NCBI RefSeq assembly: GCF_030272615.1
Contig: NC_081411.1
Span: 180,938,977-181,002,976, forward strand
Direction of reading: 5' to 3'
DNA: 64,000 bases
Source: Cryptomeria japonica
Lineage: Eukaryota > Streptophyta > Pinopsida > Cupressales > Cupressaceae
This document shows, piece by piece, positions 45,299-57,156 of the stretch. The position numbers and the translations under genes were made by a program. The notes below the pieces were generated by a model. The model saw only the letters and a program-made list of their open reading frames with translations. It was not told where the DNA came from and made no database searches. Numbering within the stretch: position 1 is the stretch's first letter; each line of letters starts with the position of its first letter.

Positions 45299-45474
45299 AT
45301 TCCCATGAACATCAAACCTTAAAGGAAAAGATGAGAGAAAAGATGAGTACACTAACGAGTCTATACTATGAAGCATTGGATGTGCTCATGTCTTTGGGAC
45401 ATCCAATGCTTCACAGTATAGAATTGTTAGTATATTCATCTTTTCTTTTAAAGTTTGACATTCATGGGAATCAA
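45299..45474. repeat. Long imperfect hairpin
   Basis: The left arm ATTCCCATGAACATCAAACC...AAGCATTGGATGT (to about 45386) pairs with the right arm ACATCCAATGCTTCACAGTA...TTGACATTCATGGGAAT (from 45400). The loop is about 14 bp (GCTCATGTCTTTGGG). The stem is about 75-85 bp with small bulges. A related word, TTTGGGGCATCTGATGCTTCA, lies just outside at 45495-45517. A MITE-like insert or a hairpin-RNA precursor is possible. Confidence 0.75.
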
Positions 45475-46079
45475 CCTCTCTCTCCCTTCCTATCTTTGGG
45501 GCATCTGATGCTTCAAGTTTTGATCTTTTAGACTAAGAGAAATACTTGACATCATCAGATCGGTTGACAACTTCAGTATTTTGCCTTCAACAAAATTGCT
45601 AGAAGAAGGTATCTATGAGTGGTGTGGCTATATTTGAAGCTAGGTAATTTGACTAAATTACCTAAATTATTGACTAAATTAGGTTTATATTCTTTTAATT
45701 TGTTTGGTTAAATTTTTCACTTTCTACCACCTAAGCTAATATGTATTTGTTGATAAATGTTGGTTAGAGATTAGTCGAGGAGCAGTTAAAGTATGCTTAC
45801 CCTTCAAAGACTCATTGTTGGCTAACTTTGAGTATGGTTCACATGGAAATAACTCACTCTTGCTACTTCATTTTGCTACCAGGGGCTGAATCCATTGATG
45901 TTCATATTTTATTTAAGATAGATCAATACAACCTCTGTGAGAAGGTATAAATCTATATATTTTTCAAGTTTTCTTTCCTCTCTTTAAATTTCAAGAGCTA
46001 TTATAGCCTCTTGATGTCATATTGTTGGATACTTTTTCATGGGTAGGGATAACATGATTTTTTTGAGACAGAGTTAAAT
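45475..46079. other. Unassigned stretch
   Basis: AT-rich, with no coding or repeat signal beyond ATTTGACTAAATTACCTAAA-type short repeats at about 45648-45690. It ends at the C3 left flank. Confidence 0.35.
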
Positions 46080-46084
46080 ATACT

Positions 46085-47291
46085 TGTTAGGATAACTGGT
46101 GAACAACTAAGAGGGGGGTGAATTAGTTGTTAACAGATTATAACAATTAGAATAGCAGAAACAGATACCGGTAAACAATGAAAATCAATAATAAAACAAA
46201 TAATCGACACAATGCAACCATACCACATAACATCATGATTTGTACGTGGAAAACCTGGTAAAGGGAAAAACCATGGTGGGAATCCTACCCACAGGCAGAT
46301 GATACTTCTCGAGAAAGTATGTGATACAATGAGGGGCCTGCACATGCATGAAGGCACATTGGCTAGAGCACACTGCTCGTTACAAAAGAGTCTCACTAAC
46401 TACAGAGAGGTTAAAACCACCTCAAGATATTTGGACAACAATCCTGTAGAATGAACTTCCAGAGATAGCATCTACCATTCCCAATTATAGTCCTGGTTAA
46501 GCTCAATGCCAGAGGCCTTTGACCTCTTACATAAACCCAATTCGATCTTCAATGATCGACCTATTCCTCTACCCGAATGATGTTACAATATTTGCGCTTT
46601 ACATTTCCTTTCCCCTATCCACATATATCTCTTGTGCAGTGAGATCTTACATTGATTTACACCAACCCTAAGGCCTGAACCAATTAAGTCATCCACCTAA
46701 AGATATTACAATAAGTTCATTACATATATTGATATTACAATGATATGCCATATCATTTTTAGACTAAAATAATATTAACGGATCCATAAATCATCTTGGT
46801 AACATGAAGAGAACATGTTAACATGATACCAGTCCATAACCTAGATAGGTACCAAACCTATTCTTGGTCCACCATGCCAAAGTGATGGCTCCACCTGGTT
46901 GAATTACAATCAAAGAACATATTTTACATCCTAGAAACTGCACCAAAACCACTTATGCATCTTGTCACTTGATTCTCAACAAAAGCTTTGCTAGTAAAAC
47001 CTTAAACCTATGCCTGTAAGGGTTAACTAGAGTATATGGTAGCATCCGATTACCAAGTCAATGCCATCTGACCAAGACACGCTCCAAAAGCATGTAACAT
47101 ATATAACAAAACACATTCCATTGATCCAAACATGTCGGAAGTGTCCAACAGATAGTCTCTATTATCGGTAACATTAGATCTTCTACCAGTAACCAAAACC
47201 TATTTGTTGGTAACCTACCATAAGAGCTAGTGTTGACATCAATGACAAAACATCAATGCAACATATAATCAATCCTTCCATATTGCCAACA
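46085..47291 (-). mobile_element. C3 3' LTR
   Basis: 1207 bp; + edges TGTTAGGATAACTGG and ATTGCCAACA. It is collinear with the C2 LTRs (same CATACCACATAACATCATGA block at about 46218) but diverged. The AAAGTGGGAGAT tract on the minus strand at 47292-47310 is its PPT. Confidence 0.87.
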
Positions 47292-47629
47292 ATCTCCCAC
47301 TTTGGCATTGATGGCAACACTAGATGTGAAAAATATCTAAGTACTAAGAAATGTCAAACAAGTCTCCCCCAATGGAAGACAACCAACAAACTCTCCCTTT
47401 GAATAATATCTTTGTATAGCTCTTAAATTTTCTTTTTCACATCAATATCTCCCCCCCTTTGACATCAATGCTAGAGATATGATATAGATATCAAAACTAT
47501 GTGAATCTCAAACCTGACTACTCCCCTTGACTAGTAGCACCACTACATCAATGTCAAAATGAATAATATCTCTGATAATGCATGTCAGACTAATGCCAAA
47601 CTGCATCAATCAAGTCTCTGTCAGAGGGG

Positions 47630-48240
47630 CAAAAACCCCTAACTTGTCTCTCAAATACTCAAATTATTCTTTAGACAATGGTTTAGTGAATATATTAGCA
47701 ATCTTCTCTTTAGTGTTCACATAAACCAATTTGACTTCCTTATCTTCTACCTTGTCCTTCAGAAAGTTATACTTTATTTATATGTTATTAGTCTTAGAGT
47801 GAAATATCAGATTCTTAGACATGTCAATAGTTGCAGAGTTATCATAATAGATAACTACCGGTTCACTATATTTTACCCTAATATCCTTCAACATTTGCTT
47901 CATCCACAGGACTTGAGTACAATTAGTTGTTGTTACAACATACTCAGCTTTAGCAGTAGATAAAGAAATGCATGACTATTTTTTGTTGATCCATGAAACT
48001 AGTTTCTTTTCGAGAAAGAAAGCTCCACCAAAAGTGCTCTTCCTGTCATCAGTATCTCCTGCCCAATCTGAATCTATATATGCACACAAAGTGAAGTTAT
48101 CATCTCTAGAATATCATAGATCATATTTAGTTGTGCCTTGTAGCTACCAGAATATCCTCTTTACTGCACATTCATGAATTTCTTTAGGATTACCTTGATA
48201 TTTTGAAACAATACTCACAACATTCATAATATCTGGTCTA
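47630..48240 (-). pseudogene. C3 RNase H domain
   Basis: Minus-strand copia RNase H in broken frames. It aligns nearly base for base with the C2 RNase H (16640-17280), for example the AAGAAATGCATGACTATTTTT word at 47959-47979. TEST-type blocks are disrupted by stops. Confidence 0.8.
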
Positions 48241-48242
48241 GT

Positions 48243-49000
48243 CTATGTTAGATATAACAAGCCACCAATCATAGACTTGTACCTAGTTGAATTTACCAAT
48301 GTAGATGTATCTTTGATAGATAATTTCTCACTTGTCACTATAGGGGTACTTATCGGTTTGGAATTATCCATACCAAACTTCTTCAACAATTCCCTTAGAT
48401 ACTTTGTTTGACATATAAAGATGCCTTTATCAGTTTGAGTATTCTTCAAACCTAAGAAAAATTTCCTTTCACCAATCATGGACATTTCAACTTCATTCTT
48501 CATATTCTTAGCAAATTCCATGCATAGTTTATTTTCTCCTCCAAAAATGATATTATGAACAAATACTTCAATAATCAAAATATCATCATCATTAATTTTG
48601 TAATATAAATTACTGTCAACACTGCCTTTAGTAAATCTAAGCTTTAAAATATATTTATCCAACCTTGCATACCAAGCTCTGGGAGATTGTTTCAATCCAT
48701 ATAATGCTTTCTTTAATCTACAAATCATATCCTTATCATTTGTTAGTGAAAAACCATCAGGTTGTTCAATGTATACCTCTTTTTCAAGTTCACCATTCAA
48801 AAATGCACATTTAACATCCATTTGGTAAACCTTGTAGTTCTTCTATGTTGCATAGGCAAGAAATAGTCTAACGGCTTCAATTCTAGCTACAGGTGTAAAA
48901 TATAGTCTAACGGCTTCATTCTTCTCTATCTGATCTAATTCATCTTCCATAGCCTTTAACCAATGTTTATCTTTAAAAGCTTAAATAATAGATGTCGGTT
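48243..49000 (-). pseudogene. C3 reverse transcriptase domain
   Basis: Frame 48821-48243 reads MDVKCAFLNGELEKEVYIEQ, ALYGLKQSPRAWYARLDKYI and then EVFVHNIIFGGENKL, where the FVDD catalytic pair is changed to FVHN. Further on are FFLGLKNTQTDKGIF, CQTKYLRELLKKFG and RYKSMIGGLLYLT. Upstream, a deletion of about 165 bp relative to C2 is bounded by a repeated TAGTCTAACGGCTTCA (about 48864 and 48903). Both catalytic Asp are lost, so it is inactive even where the frame is open. Confidence 0.88.
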
Positions 49001-49299
49001 CAAATTTAGAAATAAACCATACCTCTTCATTTGTCAGTCTTCTTCTAGTCATAACTCCCTTGTTCCTATCTCCAATGATTTGATATTCAGAATGATTTAA
49101 TCTTACATACCTTGGAGTCTTCTAAACTTTAGGTCACTGATCTAATCATCAGTCACAGTTGAATTTTTTTACTGTGTTGGTGTAACTATCTCAGTGTCCT
49201 GTACCTGTTGAGGCAATACCGGTTCAGTTATGATCATTTCCGCTATCTATTCCATTTCATTTGATATAGATTGATTTCTGTATTGCTCATCATCTTTCA

Positions 49300-49929
49300 C
49301 ATTTGCACTTTCCACAATTTTCTGCAATCTTTTGTTATAACATCTATATGGTTTTATTTGATTAGAATAACCAAGAAATATTCCTTCATCACATCTAGGA
49401 TCAAACTTCCTAATTAAATCATCCCTTTTGATAGAACATTTACTTCCAAAAAATCTAAAATATTTAACAATAGGTGTGTGTCTAAACCATAATTTAGAAG
49501 GAGTCTTACCGGTTTCACCTTTGATATGAACTCCGTTGAATAATGTAGACTGTTGTACTCACTACTTCTGTCTAGTAGATGTCAGGTAATTGGGCTTCCA
49601 TTATCATGGTTCTAGAATAATCATCAATTATAAGCATGAAGTACCTATCACCTTGAAAGCTTCTAGTCCTTGCTGGACCACATAAGTTAGCATGAATCAA
49701 ATCAATAACATCATTAGATTTATCTTGTATGCTCTTAAAACTAGTTCTAACTTGCTTTCCTAATTTTCATTCCTTACATACCAGATTATGAGGCTTCATA
49801 ATCTTAGGTATATCTCTAACCGCCTTTGTTGAATTGATCTTATCAATACAATCAAAATTAACATGACACAACCTTTTATGCCATAACCAACTCTCATCAA
49901 TATGAGCAATCAAACATGTCTTATTACCA
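49300..49929 (-). pseudogene. C3 integrase domain with internal deletion
   Basis: Minus-strand integrase fragments: the zinc region (about 49900-49770) and the first core block, which then jumps at about 49615 into downstream sequence. Compared with C2 (18750-19003), about 260 bp covering the second Asp and surrounding core are missing. Confidence 0.8.
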
Positions 49930-50134
49930 GTGTTCAGGTGAAAGTTATTACCTCCAGTCTGAGTACCGGTAGCAATCTACAAACCAGTCTTGTTAATGAT
50001 TTGCATTTTCTATCCTTGAATTGAAGTTGGAATCCCTTGTCCACCAATTGACCAACACTCAAAATATTATGCTTTAAACCTTGTACATAATAGACATTGT
50101 CAATATTATGTTTACCATCCAGAGAAATAATACC
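49930..50134 (-). pseudogene. C3 protease/integrase linker fragment, cut by Gypsy3
   Basis: Reads GIISLDGKHNIDNVYYVQGL and KHNILSVGQLVDKGFQLQFK, the block after the copia protease DSG site. The frame is cut at 50134 by the Gypsy3 LTR. The C2 counterpart is at 19400-19520. Confidence 0.85.
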
Positions 50135-51210
50135 TATAGACACTTAAAAATAATTATTTTAATTATTTTTAATTCCTTGCATAATTAATTAATTAATTAT
50201 GTTAATTTAAATTCCTCTCAATATTAATTAAATATAATTAATATTGTCACTATAGCATATGATTGATTTATTTAATAAATAAACCCCTTTGTTTATTCTT
50301 CTAAAAAAATCAAATCCTCACAAATCTTCCTCTTAGCTAATTAATTTCAATTAATTAGTTAACCTACATGATTCCTACAAATCATCTTCTTAATTCATTC
50401 TTCTAGAAACTCCCTAAACTCACTTAACATTATTCTTCTAATTTTTTATTCCCTCCACTCATTCTCTCTCCTAGTCTAATGTTAATCCCACCTAACATTT
50501 CCTCTAATCCCCCTCCTAATGAATCGTTAATGGCTAATCGTCATGGTTAGCCACAAAGTCAACTCCTTGCTTTTAAATAATCTTTTCCTAGGTGAAAGTA
50601 AGATTTTCAAAATCTCACATTCCTCCAAGTATTCCATCTCTCAAGGAATTTTTAATTCCTTTTTATTCCTCCAATCCCCATAATATCCCTTTTTGGAGAA
50701 TTTTTAATTCCTCCAATGCACCTTGTGGAGTGTGGAGATACGAAATGCCTTGAAGGCATATTTCTTGGTCTCCACACCCTCTCTTGGAGCTTGTGTGAGC
50801 TCACAAGTAAATCTTAGCCCTTCATCTTGAATCCATCCTAGCCCTCCATTTTTCTCTCCTCTTCCTATAAATAAAGGGCTCCACCCCTTCATTTGATCAT
50901 CTTGAAATCCAGTAAGTTTATGTTGCCCTTTTGAGCCCAGGAAATCATCTTGGCAACTTGATCATCTCATCCTTATCATTTTCAAATCCATTCCATTTGT
51001 GCACAACATTGGAGAGCCATCCACATCCAGCAATCAAAGGAGCATATCAAGTGGAGCATTATCAAGGGGTGCCTTCACTTCAACAAGCTCAATCCGAAGG
51101 AGAAGGTAAAATAGCAAGGTGAAATGGTTTTTTAATGATATTTTAGCATTCTGCATGTCTATTTCATTATGTTTTGATCATTTGACCTTCAATCTATTTT
51201 CCCCTCTTCA
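50135..51210 (+). mobile_element. Gypsy3 5' LTR
   Basis: 1076 bp, starting TATAGACACTTAAAAAT (TG mutated to TA; the 3' LTR has TGTAGACAC) and ending CCCCTCTTCA before the PBS. It is very AT-rich at first (TTAATTAATTAATTA). It is nearly identical to 63138-64000. Confidence 0.9.
50866..50873 (+). promoter_or_regulatory. TATA box of the Gypsy3 5' LTR
   Basis: TATAAATA followed by AAGGGCTCCACCCC. The same box lies at 63869-63876 in the 3' LTR. Confidence 0.65.
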
Positions 51211-51213
51211 TTT

Positions 51214-51231
51214 TGGCATGCCCGGTGGGAC
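51214..51231 (+). promoter_or_regulatory. Primer-binding site of Gypsy3
   Basis: TGGCATGCCCGGTGGGAC starts three bases after the LTR end, in the expected place. It differs from the Gypsy1/Gypsy2 PBS. The tRNA was not assigned. Confidence 0.65.
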
Positions 51232-52472
51232 CCACATCCCTAAGAACTAATGTTTTTTTTTAGGTTTTTGTGAGTTGTGAGACGCATGTTCCATAATAGC
51301 GCAACTGTAGAAAAAAAATAAAAAAAAATTTGCAGGTTCCAGAATAGCGGCTCTGTATTTCTGCGCAACAACTTCCTTTCTATTTCTATTTCGTTTTTGC
51401 TTCTGTTATTTTTCTGTTTTTGTTTCAGTTTCAGCACGATAGCTCTGCAATTAGCGCGAGCATTTTTGTGGGAATTTGAATTCCTATTATCCAATCTGTT
51501 ATTTGCTCTGTTATCTGCTCTGTTTAATTATAATCTGTGTGAAAGTAGGAGAGTATGCTCTTATCTCTATAAACAATCAGAAATTCAGACCTTTCACTTT
51601 TCTATTTTGTTTAGCGTGACTGTATGCTTTGACCCCAGGAAAGTGTGAAAATAGGAGAGTATGCTCTTGTCTATCTAGACAATCAGAAATCCAGACCTTT
51701 GACACTTTTCTATCTATTAGTGCTACTGTTTGCTCTATTAATCTGTTCAAAATCTTTAGGTGCTAACTGTAGTTTGCATTTCTTTTGTTTATTTCCTGTT
51801 ATCTTCTATGTTTAAATATAATTTGTCTGACCGTAGGAAAAGTGTGAAAGTAGGAGATTATGCTCATCTATCTGGACAATAAAAAATCTGAACCTTTGAC
51901 ATTTTTTTTTAATTCCTGTTAAATTTAGGGTTTCTGATCTGTTAAATGTAGGGTTTCTGTCTGGTCTGTTAAATCTAAGGTTAAAAGTAGGGTGTCTGCT
52001 CTGTATTTTTCTGTATTTTCGCCATATCTTCTTTATCTCGACTCCATTTTCCTCCAAACTTCACCAGATTCTCCGCATTTCCATTTTCCACATTTCCTTC
52101 CTTTGGGGCCATATCCCAAAAATCCACTTTTTGAAGCCCAAAATCCCATATTTCTCTATTTTTAGGGTTTGCCATAACTTCTTCCCCTTTTATCCAATCA
52201 CCTCCAAATTTTTCCCATATTATCCATCTCCAACTTTTGCTCCTTTGTTCCTCTTGGACAAATTTTCCCATTCCTTCATCTCTCCTCCAAAATCCCCATT
52301 TTTCACTTGTCTATCCCTTGGAAGGTGGCAAAAACCTAGTCAAACCCCATTTACCCATTAAAACTTTCTTCAAATCCACATTTGTCATTAGTAAAAAAGT
52401 TTTTATTCATGTTTTTCTATTCATTCCCAAAAAATCAAAAAAATTAATATTTTTGTCATTTTGTTGTTTTTT

Positions 52473-52632
52473 GCAGGACGCTTGTTGAAGACTCTATTTT
52501 TCCAAACTACTAATCAAGTTGTTTTCTAGGACGCTTGTTGAAGACTCTGTTTTTCCAAACTACTAATCAAGTTGTTTTGCAAGACGCTTTTTGAAGACTC
52601 CATTTTTCAAACTACTAATCAAGTGGTTTTGC
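52473..52632 (+). repeat. 53-bp repeat, three units
   Basis: Three tandem copies of GACGCTTGTTGAAGACTC...AACTACTAATCAAGTTGTTTT, starting at about 52473, 52525 and 52578, followed by GCAGGTTGCC. Confidence 0.88.
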
Positions 52633-53795
52633 AGGTTGCCTAGCTGATTCAACCAAACATTGTGCATTTATTTAAGTTAGGCACCTAGATTTTAATTAAA
52701 ATGGAATGAACCATTGTCTTATGTGTCTTTAAGAAAATCATAAAGGTAGGAAAGTATGCTCTCGTCTTACTAGACGATCAGAAATCCAAACCCTCAAACC
52801 TTTTCTTGTTTGATTGTGTGTTTACCTCTAGCGGGCCTGCCCTCCCAACTTGCTCTTTGAGAAGGTAAGAGGGGAACGACCCAAGTGAGCACACCTGGAC
52901 CTGGGGTTCTCAACTCACTATAATGAACAGGCCATTGATGCGAAAATGTCACATGGTTGGGGCTATATGAGAGTTCACTCTCACATTGGGTGCTTAGTAG
53001 GATTCTAGAGATCTCAATCATGCTTTCGTAACTACTAAGTTCTTGGTGCTTTGTTGGGTTATAGGCCTCAATTGCACTTGCACAACTTTGAAGGGTAGCT
53101 CCTAACAAGAAGACTTACTAAACACCTTGTTCATAGTGGCAAAAAACCTTCTAGTCATTGGTGCAGGAGGTCAGACCTTTGAAACGGCCCATATTCTTAT
53201 GGCCCTTAGTAGAGACACAAAGTTTTCCATGAGGAGTTTTCATGGGAATTGATGCTTGGCTGCCCTGAGAAGTGAGTGCCATGGAGGGGAGCCAGTGGGT
53301 CGAGCATCTAAGTGTCCGCTCTGGGTAAGCGTAGATGGGAAACCAATTGGGATTCAATGACTATTGTCCTTGCTAGCCTCAAGAATGTTGTATATGAGCA
53401 TGAGTGTCTTTGATATAATATGCATTTGATTATTGTGTTTGTTCTGTTTGATACATACTTGCCAAGAGAAGACTAAAAACACATCACTTTGCAAAAACAC
53501 TTGTCAAGACACAAACAATTGTCCAAGTCATTACCCACATCAAGTCCAAAATTGCATCAAAACTCTATCCGTCCCATATTTCATAAGCCCAAGAGAGAAG
53601 CTAAGAGTCCATCATCTCTGTCAACATTCAAGTTTGTCCTTTGAAACACCTATTATCATCCAAATCAAGGTGTTCATATCCCTTCATACAACTTGCCATT
53701 CAAATCGATCCTCCATTAAGTCATATTCACGTCAAAGACAACCTAGTTATCAAGTTTCTTCTAAACCATCACTACCATACCTTCTTCATCAATCA

Positions 53796-53955
53796 TCCTC
53801 AAATTTCTTAAATCCTTTCATCCTCAAATTTCTTAAGTCCTTTCATCCTCAAATTTCTTAAATCCTTTCATCACAAATTTCTTAAATCCTTTCATCACAA
53901 ATTTCTTAAGTCCTTTCATCACATTTTTCCTAAGTCTTTTCATCACAAATATCAT
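53796..53955 (+). repeat. 25-bp repeat upstream of Gypsy3 gag
   Basis: About seven units of CCTTTCATC(C/A)(T/C)CAAATTTCTTAA(A/G)T, the later ones with CATCACAAATTTC, ending 33 bp before the gag ATG (53988). Confidence 0.88.
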
Positions 53956-53987
53956 GTATGGTTGCAACTTGATCCCAAAAGAAAAAG

Positions 53988-56151
53988 ATGGCTGAACAAC
54001 AATATGGCATGCCAGACATTAGTGTCTTATATGAAGATCCCATGCAAGATCATACACAAAGTGGGCAACCTAGTGATCAAGATCAAAGTCAAAATCTTGA
54101 CATGATTAACCAAGATGAACTTTGTCCGGAAGTGCAAACTTTCCTAGCAGATTCTTATAACCAAGAGATGATGGAAAAGTTTATTAAACACAATCCTACT
54201 GCACTTCTGAAAACTCTTCTTGAACATGGAGCTCAACTTCCACCTAAATTTAATAGATCTGCTCTCGCCCAACAACCACAAGGAGACCTCGCTCCCACAC
54301 AAAATGTTGCACCTACTATTCAAACTCAATCAATCGCAGCCCCATCAATCACCCGCAGTACCTCCCATCGTGGTCTCCATCCCACCTTCTTCCTCCTTAC
54401 CATCTATACCACTATCAAATCCGATCTCATCTATTCTCCAACAAACTTCTATACCACCTCCTTCTATTCAACCACATATTTCTATTCCATAAACTTCCTT
54501 TCCTCCCAACAATGTCGCAAATTTTATCTGGACCGTATTCAATCCCATCACAATAGTTGGCGGACCACAACAACCTATCCCTCAAACCCCAGCGACATTA
54601 GTCATCACATCCCACATTCCCACCTCCTCATCATATCAATATATTGGTAGTGGTGCACCTTCTTTGGCTCATCCAATTCTTGGGGCAAATACAATTCATC
54701 AATATCAAAGTCCACAACAAGACCTCATCAAGGAAATTCAAGACATGAAGACTATCATCAAGGACATGAAACAAAAGACTAATAAAAGGAAAACTTACTC
54801 ATTCGAAGAGTTTTGCCCTTGTCCTTATGATCTATCTATATCAGTTGCACCATATCCCCCGAGATTTGAGATTCCTAAATTCACCAAGTATGAAGGCAAA
54901 GAAGACCCCCATGATCATGTTCAAGAACTCCACATCTTATGCCAAGAAGTCTCCTATAGTGACCTTTATCTTCGCAGACTCTTTCCCAAGAGTCTCACAA
55001 GAGATGCCTTGGCATGGTTCTCATCTCTACCATGAGGTTCCATTGTCTCTTTTCTAGACTTGGCAGAAAAAATTGTGGCCCACTATGCATACAACATGGG
55101 TAATGATGATTCTATGATGGACCTATGTAATACAAAACAAAGGCCTGGAGAAACCTTCGCCAATTTCCTACAAAGATGGTGACATCTTATCAAGAAATTC
55201 CAGTGGGACATGCCAAAACAACATCAAATTGAACTATTCCAAAAGAACTTGGTGCTTGAACTTTCAAGACCCTTAATATCTCAATGTATCAAATCCTTCC
55301 AAAAATTGACTGATAAGGGCCTTTCCCTCAAACGTGTCTTGTTGGAGGAAGGAACCTTGAAACATTACCAGAAATCAACACAAAGTTCTTCCTTTTATCA
55401 TAACGACAAGCCAAAATTCTCATCCAAGAACAAAAACGTGGTCAATGATGGCGTAACTGATGCAAAGCAGGTCCAAATCATGGCTGCTCCCCCAAAATCC
55501 ACCACCAATAATCATCAATTCAATAATTGAGACAATCCAAATCAATTCAAAAAACCTCACAACAATGTCTCAATCCAGGGATGACCACTCCGATCGAATA
55601 ACAGGACTCCAAGAGATTTCACTCCTCTAGTTGAGCCTATTGAAGTGGTGTTTCAAAAACTTGTCCAAGCAGGTGTAGTAGTTTTTCCAATCACTCACCC
55701 ATTTGACCCTAATCAACCTAAACCAAGATGGTATAATGAAAATGAGTATTGTGAATACCATCGTATCAAGGGACATGATGCACGAAAGTGTATGAAACTG
55801 AAGATCTACATACAAGATCTCATTGATAGAGGTGAGATTGAAGTAGCAAATGCAAAACCTGGTAATAACAATGGCAAAATCAAAATGTACAATGAACCCT
55901 TCTTGAATCATGATAAAGGAAAAGGCTCATCATCTAATGCAATGGGTTATGACTACGCTAATCACATACCCGGTTTTGATTTTTTATTAGGTCGCATTGA
56001 ACCTACAGACAATCATGTCAATGTCATAACCATCCAAGGAGTCAATTCTCCTTCTTCCCAAAGTATATCAAATCCTACTAGGATAGTCATTCAAGGCACC
56101 ATGCCTTCCACCTCCCATTTCCAGAATGACTGCAATGCAACTACACACTGA
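53988..56151 (+). pseudogene. Gypsy3 gag
   Basis: ATG at 53988 (MAEQQYGMPDISVLYEDPMQ). The N-terminal part is open to about 54345, where a shift of one frame occurs. From there the frame used by all later domains carries a Pro/Ser-rich linker, then a gypsy gag core (PPRFEIPKFTKYEGKEDPHDH, RLFPKSLTRDALAWFSSLP, MPKQHQIELFQKNLVLELSR). The zinc knuckle CEYHRIKGHDARKC (CX2HX4HX4C, about 55747-55788) is followed by MKLKIYIQDLIDRG. Stops include TAA 54490, TGA 55033, TGA at about 55181, TGA 55528 and TGA 56149. It would package the element RNA; this copy is dead. Confidence 0.87.
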
Positions 56152-56199
56152 GGAAGGGTCACCGTCCAAGGAGTCCCTCCCCCACCAAACCCCCCACCC

Positions 56200-57105
56200 A
56201 TGTCTTCCACCCACCGATATGACCTCCTTGATCAACTTGGGAAGACACTCGTGCAGATCTCCATTTTAGAACCTCTCAAGACTTCCCCAGTCCATAAAGA
56301 AATTTTGGAACATGCCCTTCTCCAATCACGCATTCCTAATAACATCAATGCCACCCAATTCCAAGCCCTCATTGGAAACCTTTCTGCCCAGCAACACATT
56401 GTATTTAACTCCAAAGATGCTCCCGTAGATGAAGACCATAACAAACCTTTGCACATCGAAGCTCTCATCCACAAGCACAAGGTCAAACGTATCCTGATAG
56501 ATGGTGGATCCGGGCTTAATCTATGCACATACAAATTAATTAAATAATTGGGACTTTCTGAGGATCTGATAGACACATCAGGAAGGATCACAATTAAGGC
56601 ATATGATGATGCAAAAATAATTTTAACAGGCATGATCACCTTACCTCTTCAAGTGGGCCCCATTACAATTGAAACCCCTTGCCAAGTACTAGATCTTGAT
56701 CTCCCCTACAACATTCTCCTCGGGAGGCCATAGATTCATTCCTTACAGGTCGTACCCTCCACCTATCACCAATGCATCAAATTCCCTTATAATGGAAGAG
56801 TGATCACTATCAAAGGTGATCCCCAACCTTTTCAATATTGCAAACTATTAGAGGGGAAGTATCTGTATCATTGCCCACTAAATAGACCCTCACCAATGCC
56901 TCCATCTAACACATCAAATGTTGCTTCCACATCATCCCAACCAAATAATCAAATCAAGATCTTGGACAATGGCTGTGGAGAATACAAATTGGAGGATGTC
57001 TTATTGATAGGCAACCTCTCTCTCTCTCTTAAGTCATTTGGCAAACCAAAAGAGATAAAAAAAGACCCAAAACTAGTCATGCAATGCCAAAACACCACCT
57101 TCTAG
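56200..57105 (+). pseudogene. Gypsy3 aspartic protease
   Basis: The stretch reads HKVKRILIDGGSGLNLCTYK, where D-G-G is the active-site motif, then after a TAA ITIKAYDDAKIILTGMITLP and LDLDLPYNILLGRP, the flap and C-terminal G-R-P block. A TAG replaces the Trp that normally follows (GRPWIH). It continues as TYHQCIKFPYNGRVITIKGD to a TAG at 57103. It is a typical gypsy retropepsin apart from the stops. Confidence 0.88.
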
Positions 57106-57156
57106 CAATGGGGCCCACTTGATAACAAGAGCCTCGAAGCAGATATCTCTTCATGG

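Larger units (their letters stand above)
46085..50134 (-). mobile_element. Copia element C3 (3' part; 5' part lies beyond Gypsy3)
   Basis: Minus-strand copia with 3' LTR 46085-47291, PPT, RNase H, RT, integrase and the start of the protease linker, interrupted at 50134 by Gypsy3. Gag and the 5' LTR must lie past the window end, if they survive. The left flank ATACT (46080-46084) should be its TSD half. Two internal deletions (near 48900 and 49615) and catalytic changes show that it is dead. Confidence 0.85.
51232..53987 (+). other. Gypsy3 untranslated leader
   Basis: 2.7 kb without a credible gene. It holds four dispersed copies of a module AAAGTAGGAGAGTATGCTC plus AGACAATCAGAAATC (about 51540, 51648, 51848 and 52745), a three-unit 53-bp repeat (52473-52632), AGGTCAGACCT (53168-53178) and a seven-unit 25-bp repeat just before gag. 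Several leader copies end in TTTTGCAGG-like words that look like 3' splice sites. Confidence 0.7.

Noticed and set aside
53433..53861. 142-codon + frame before Gypsy3 gag
   Set aside because: Ser/His/Ile-rich translation of a C/T-rich leader, including the 25-bp repeat; ends before gag and lacks motifs.
52473..53955. Regular repeats that could suggest a CRISPR-like array
   Set aside because: The units are contiguous tandem repeats without unique spacers and sit in a plant retroelement leader.
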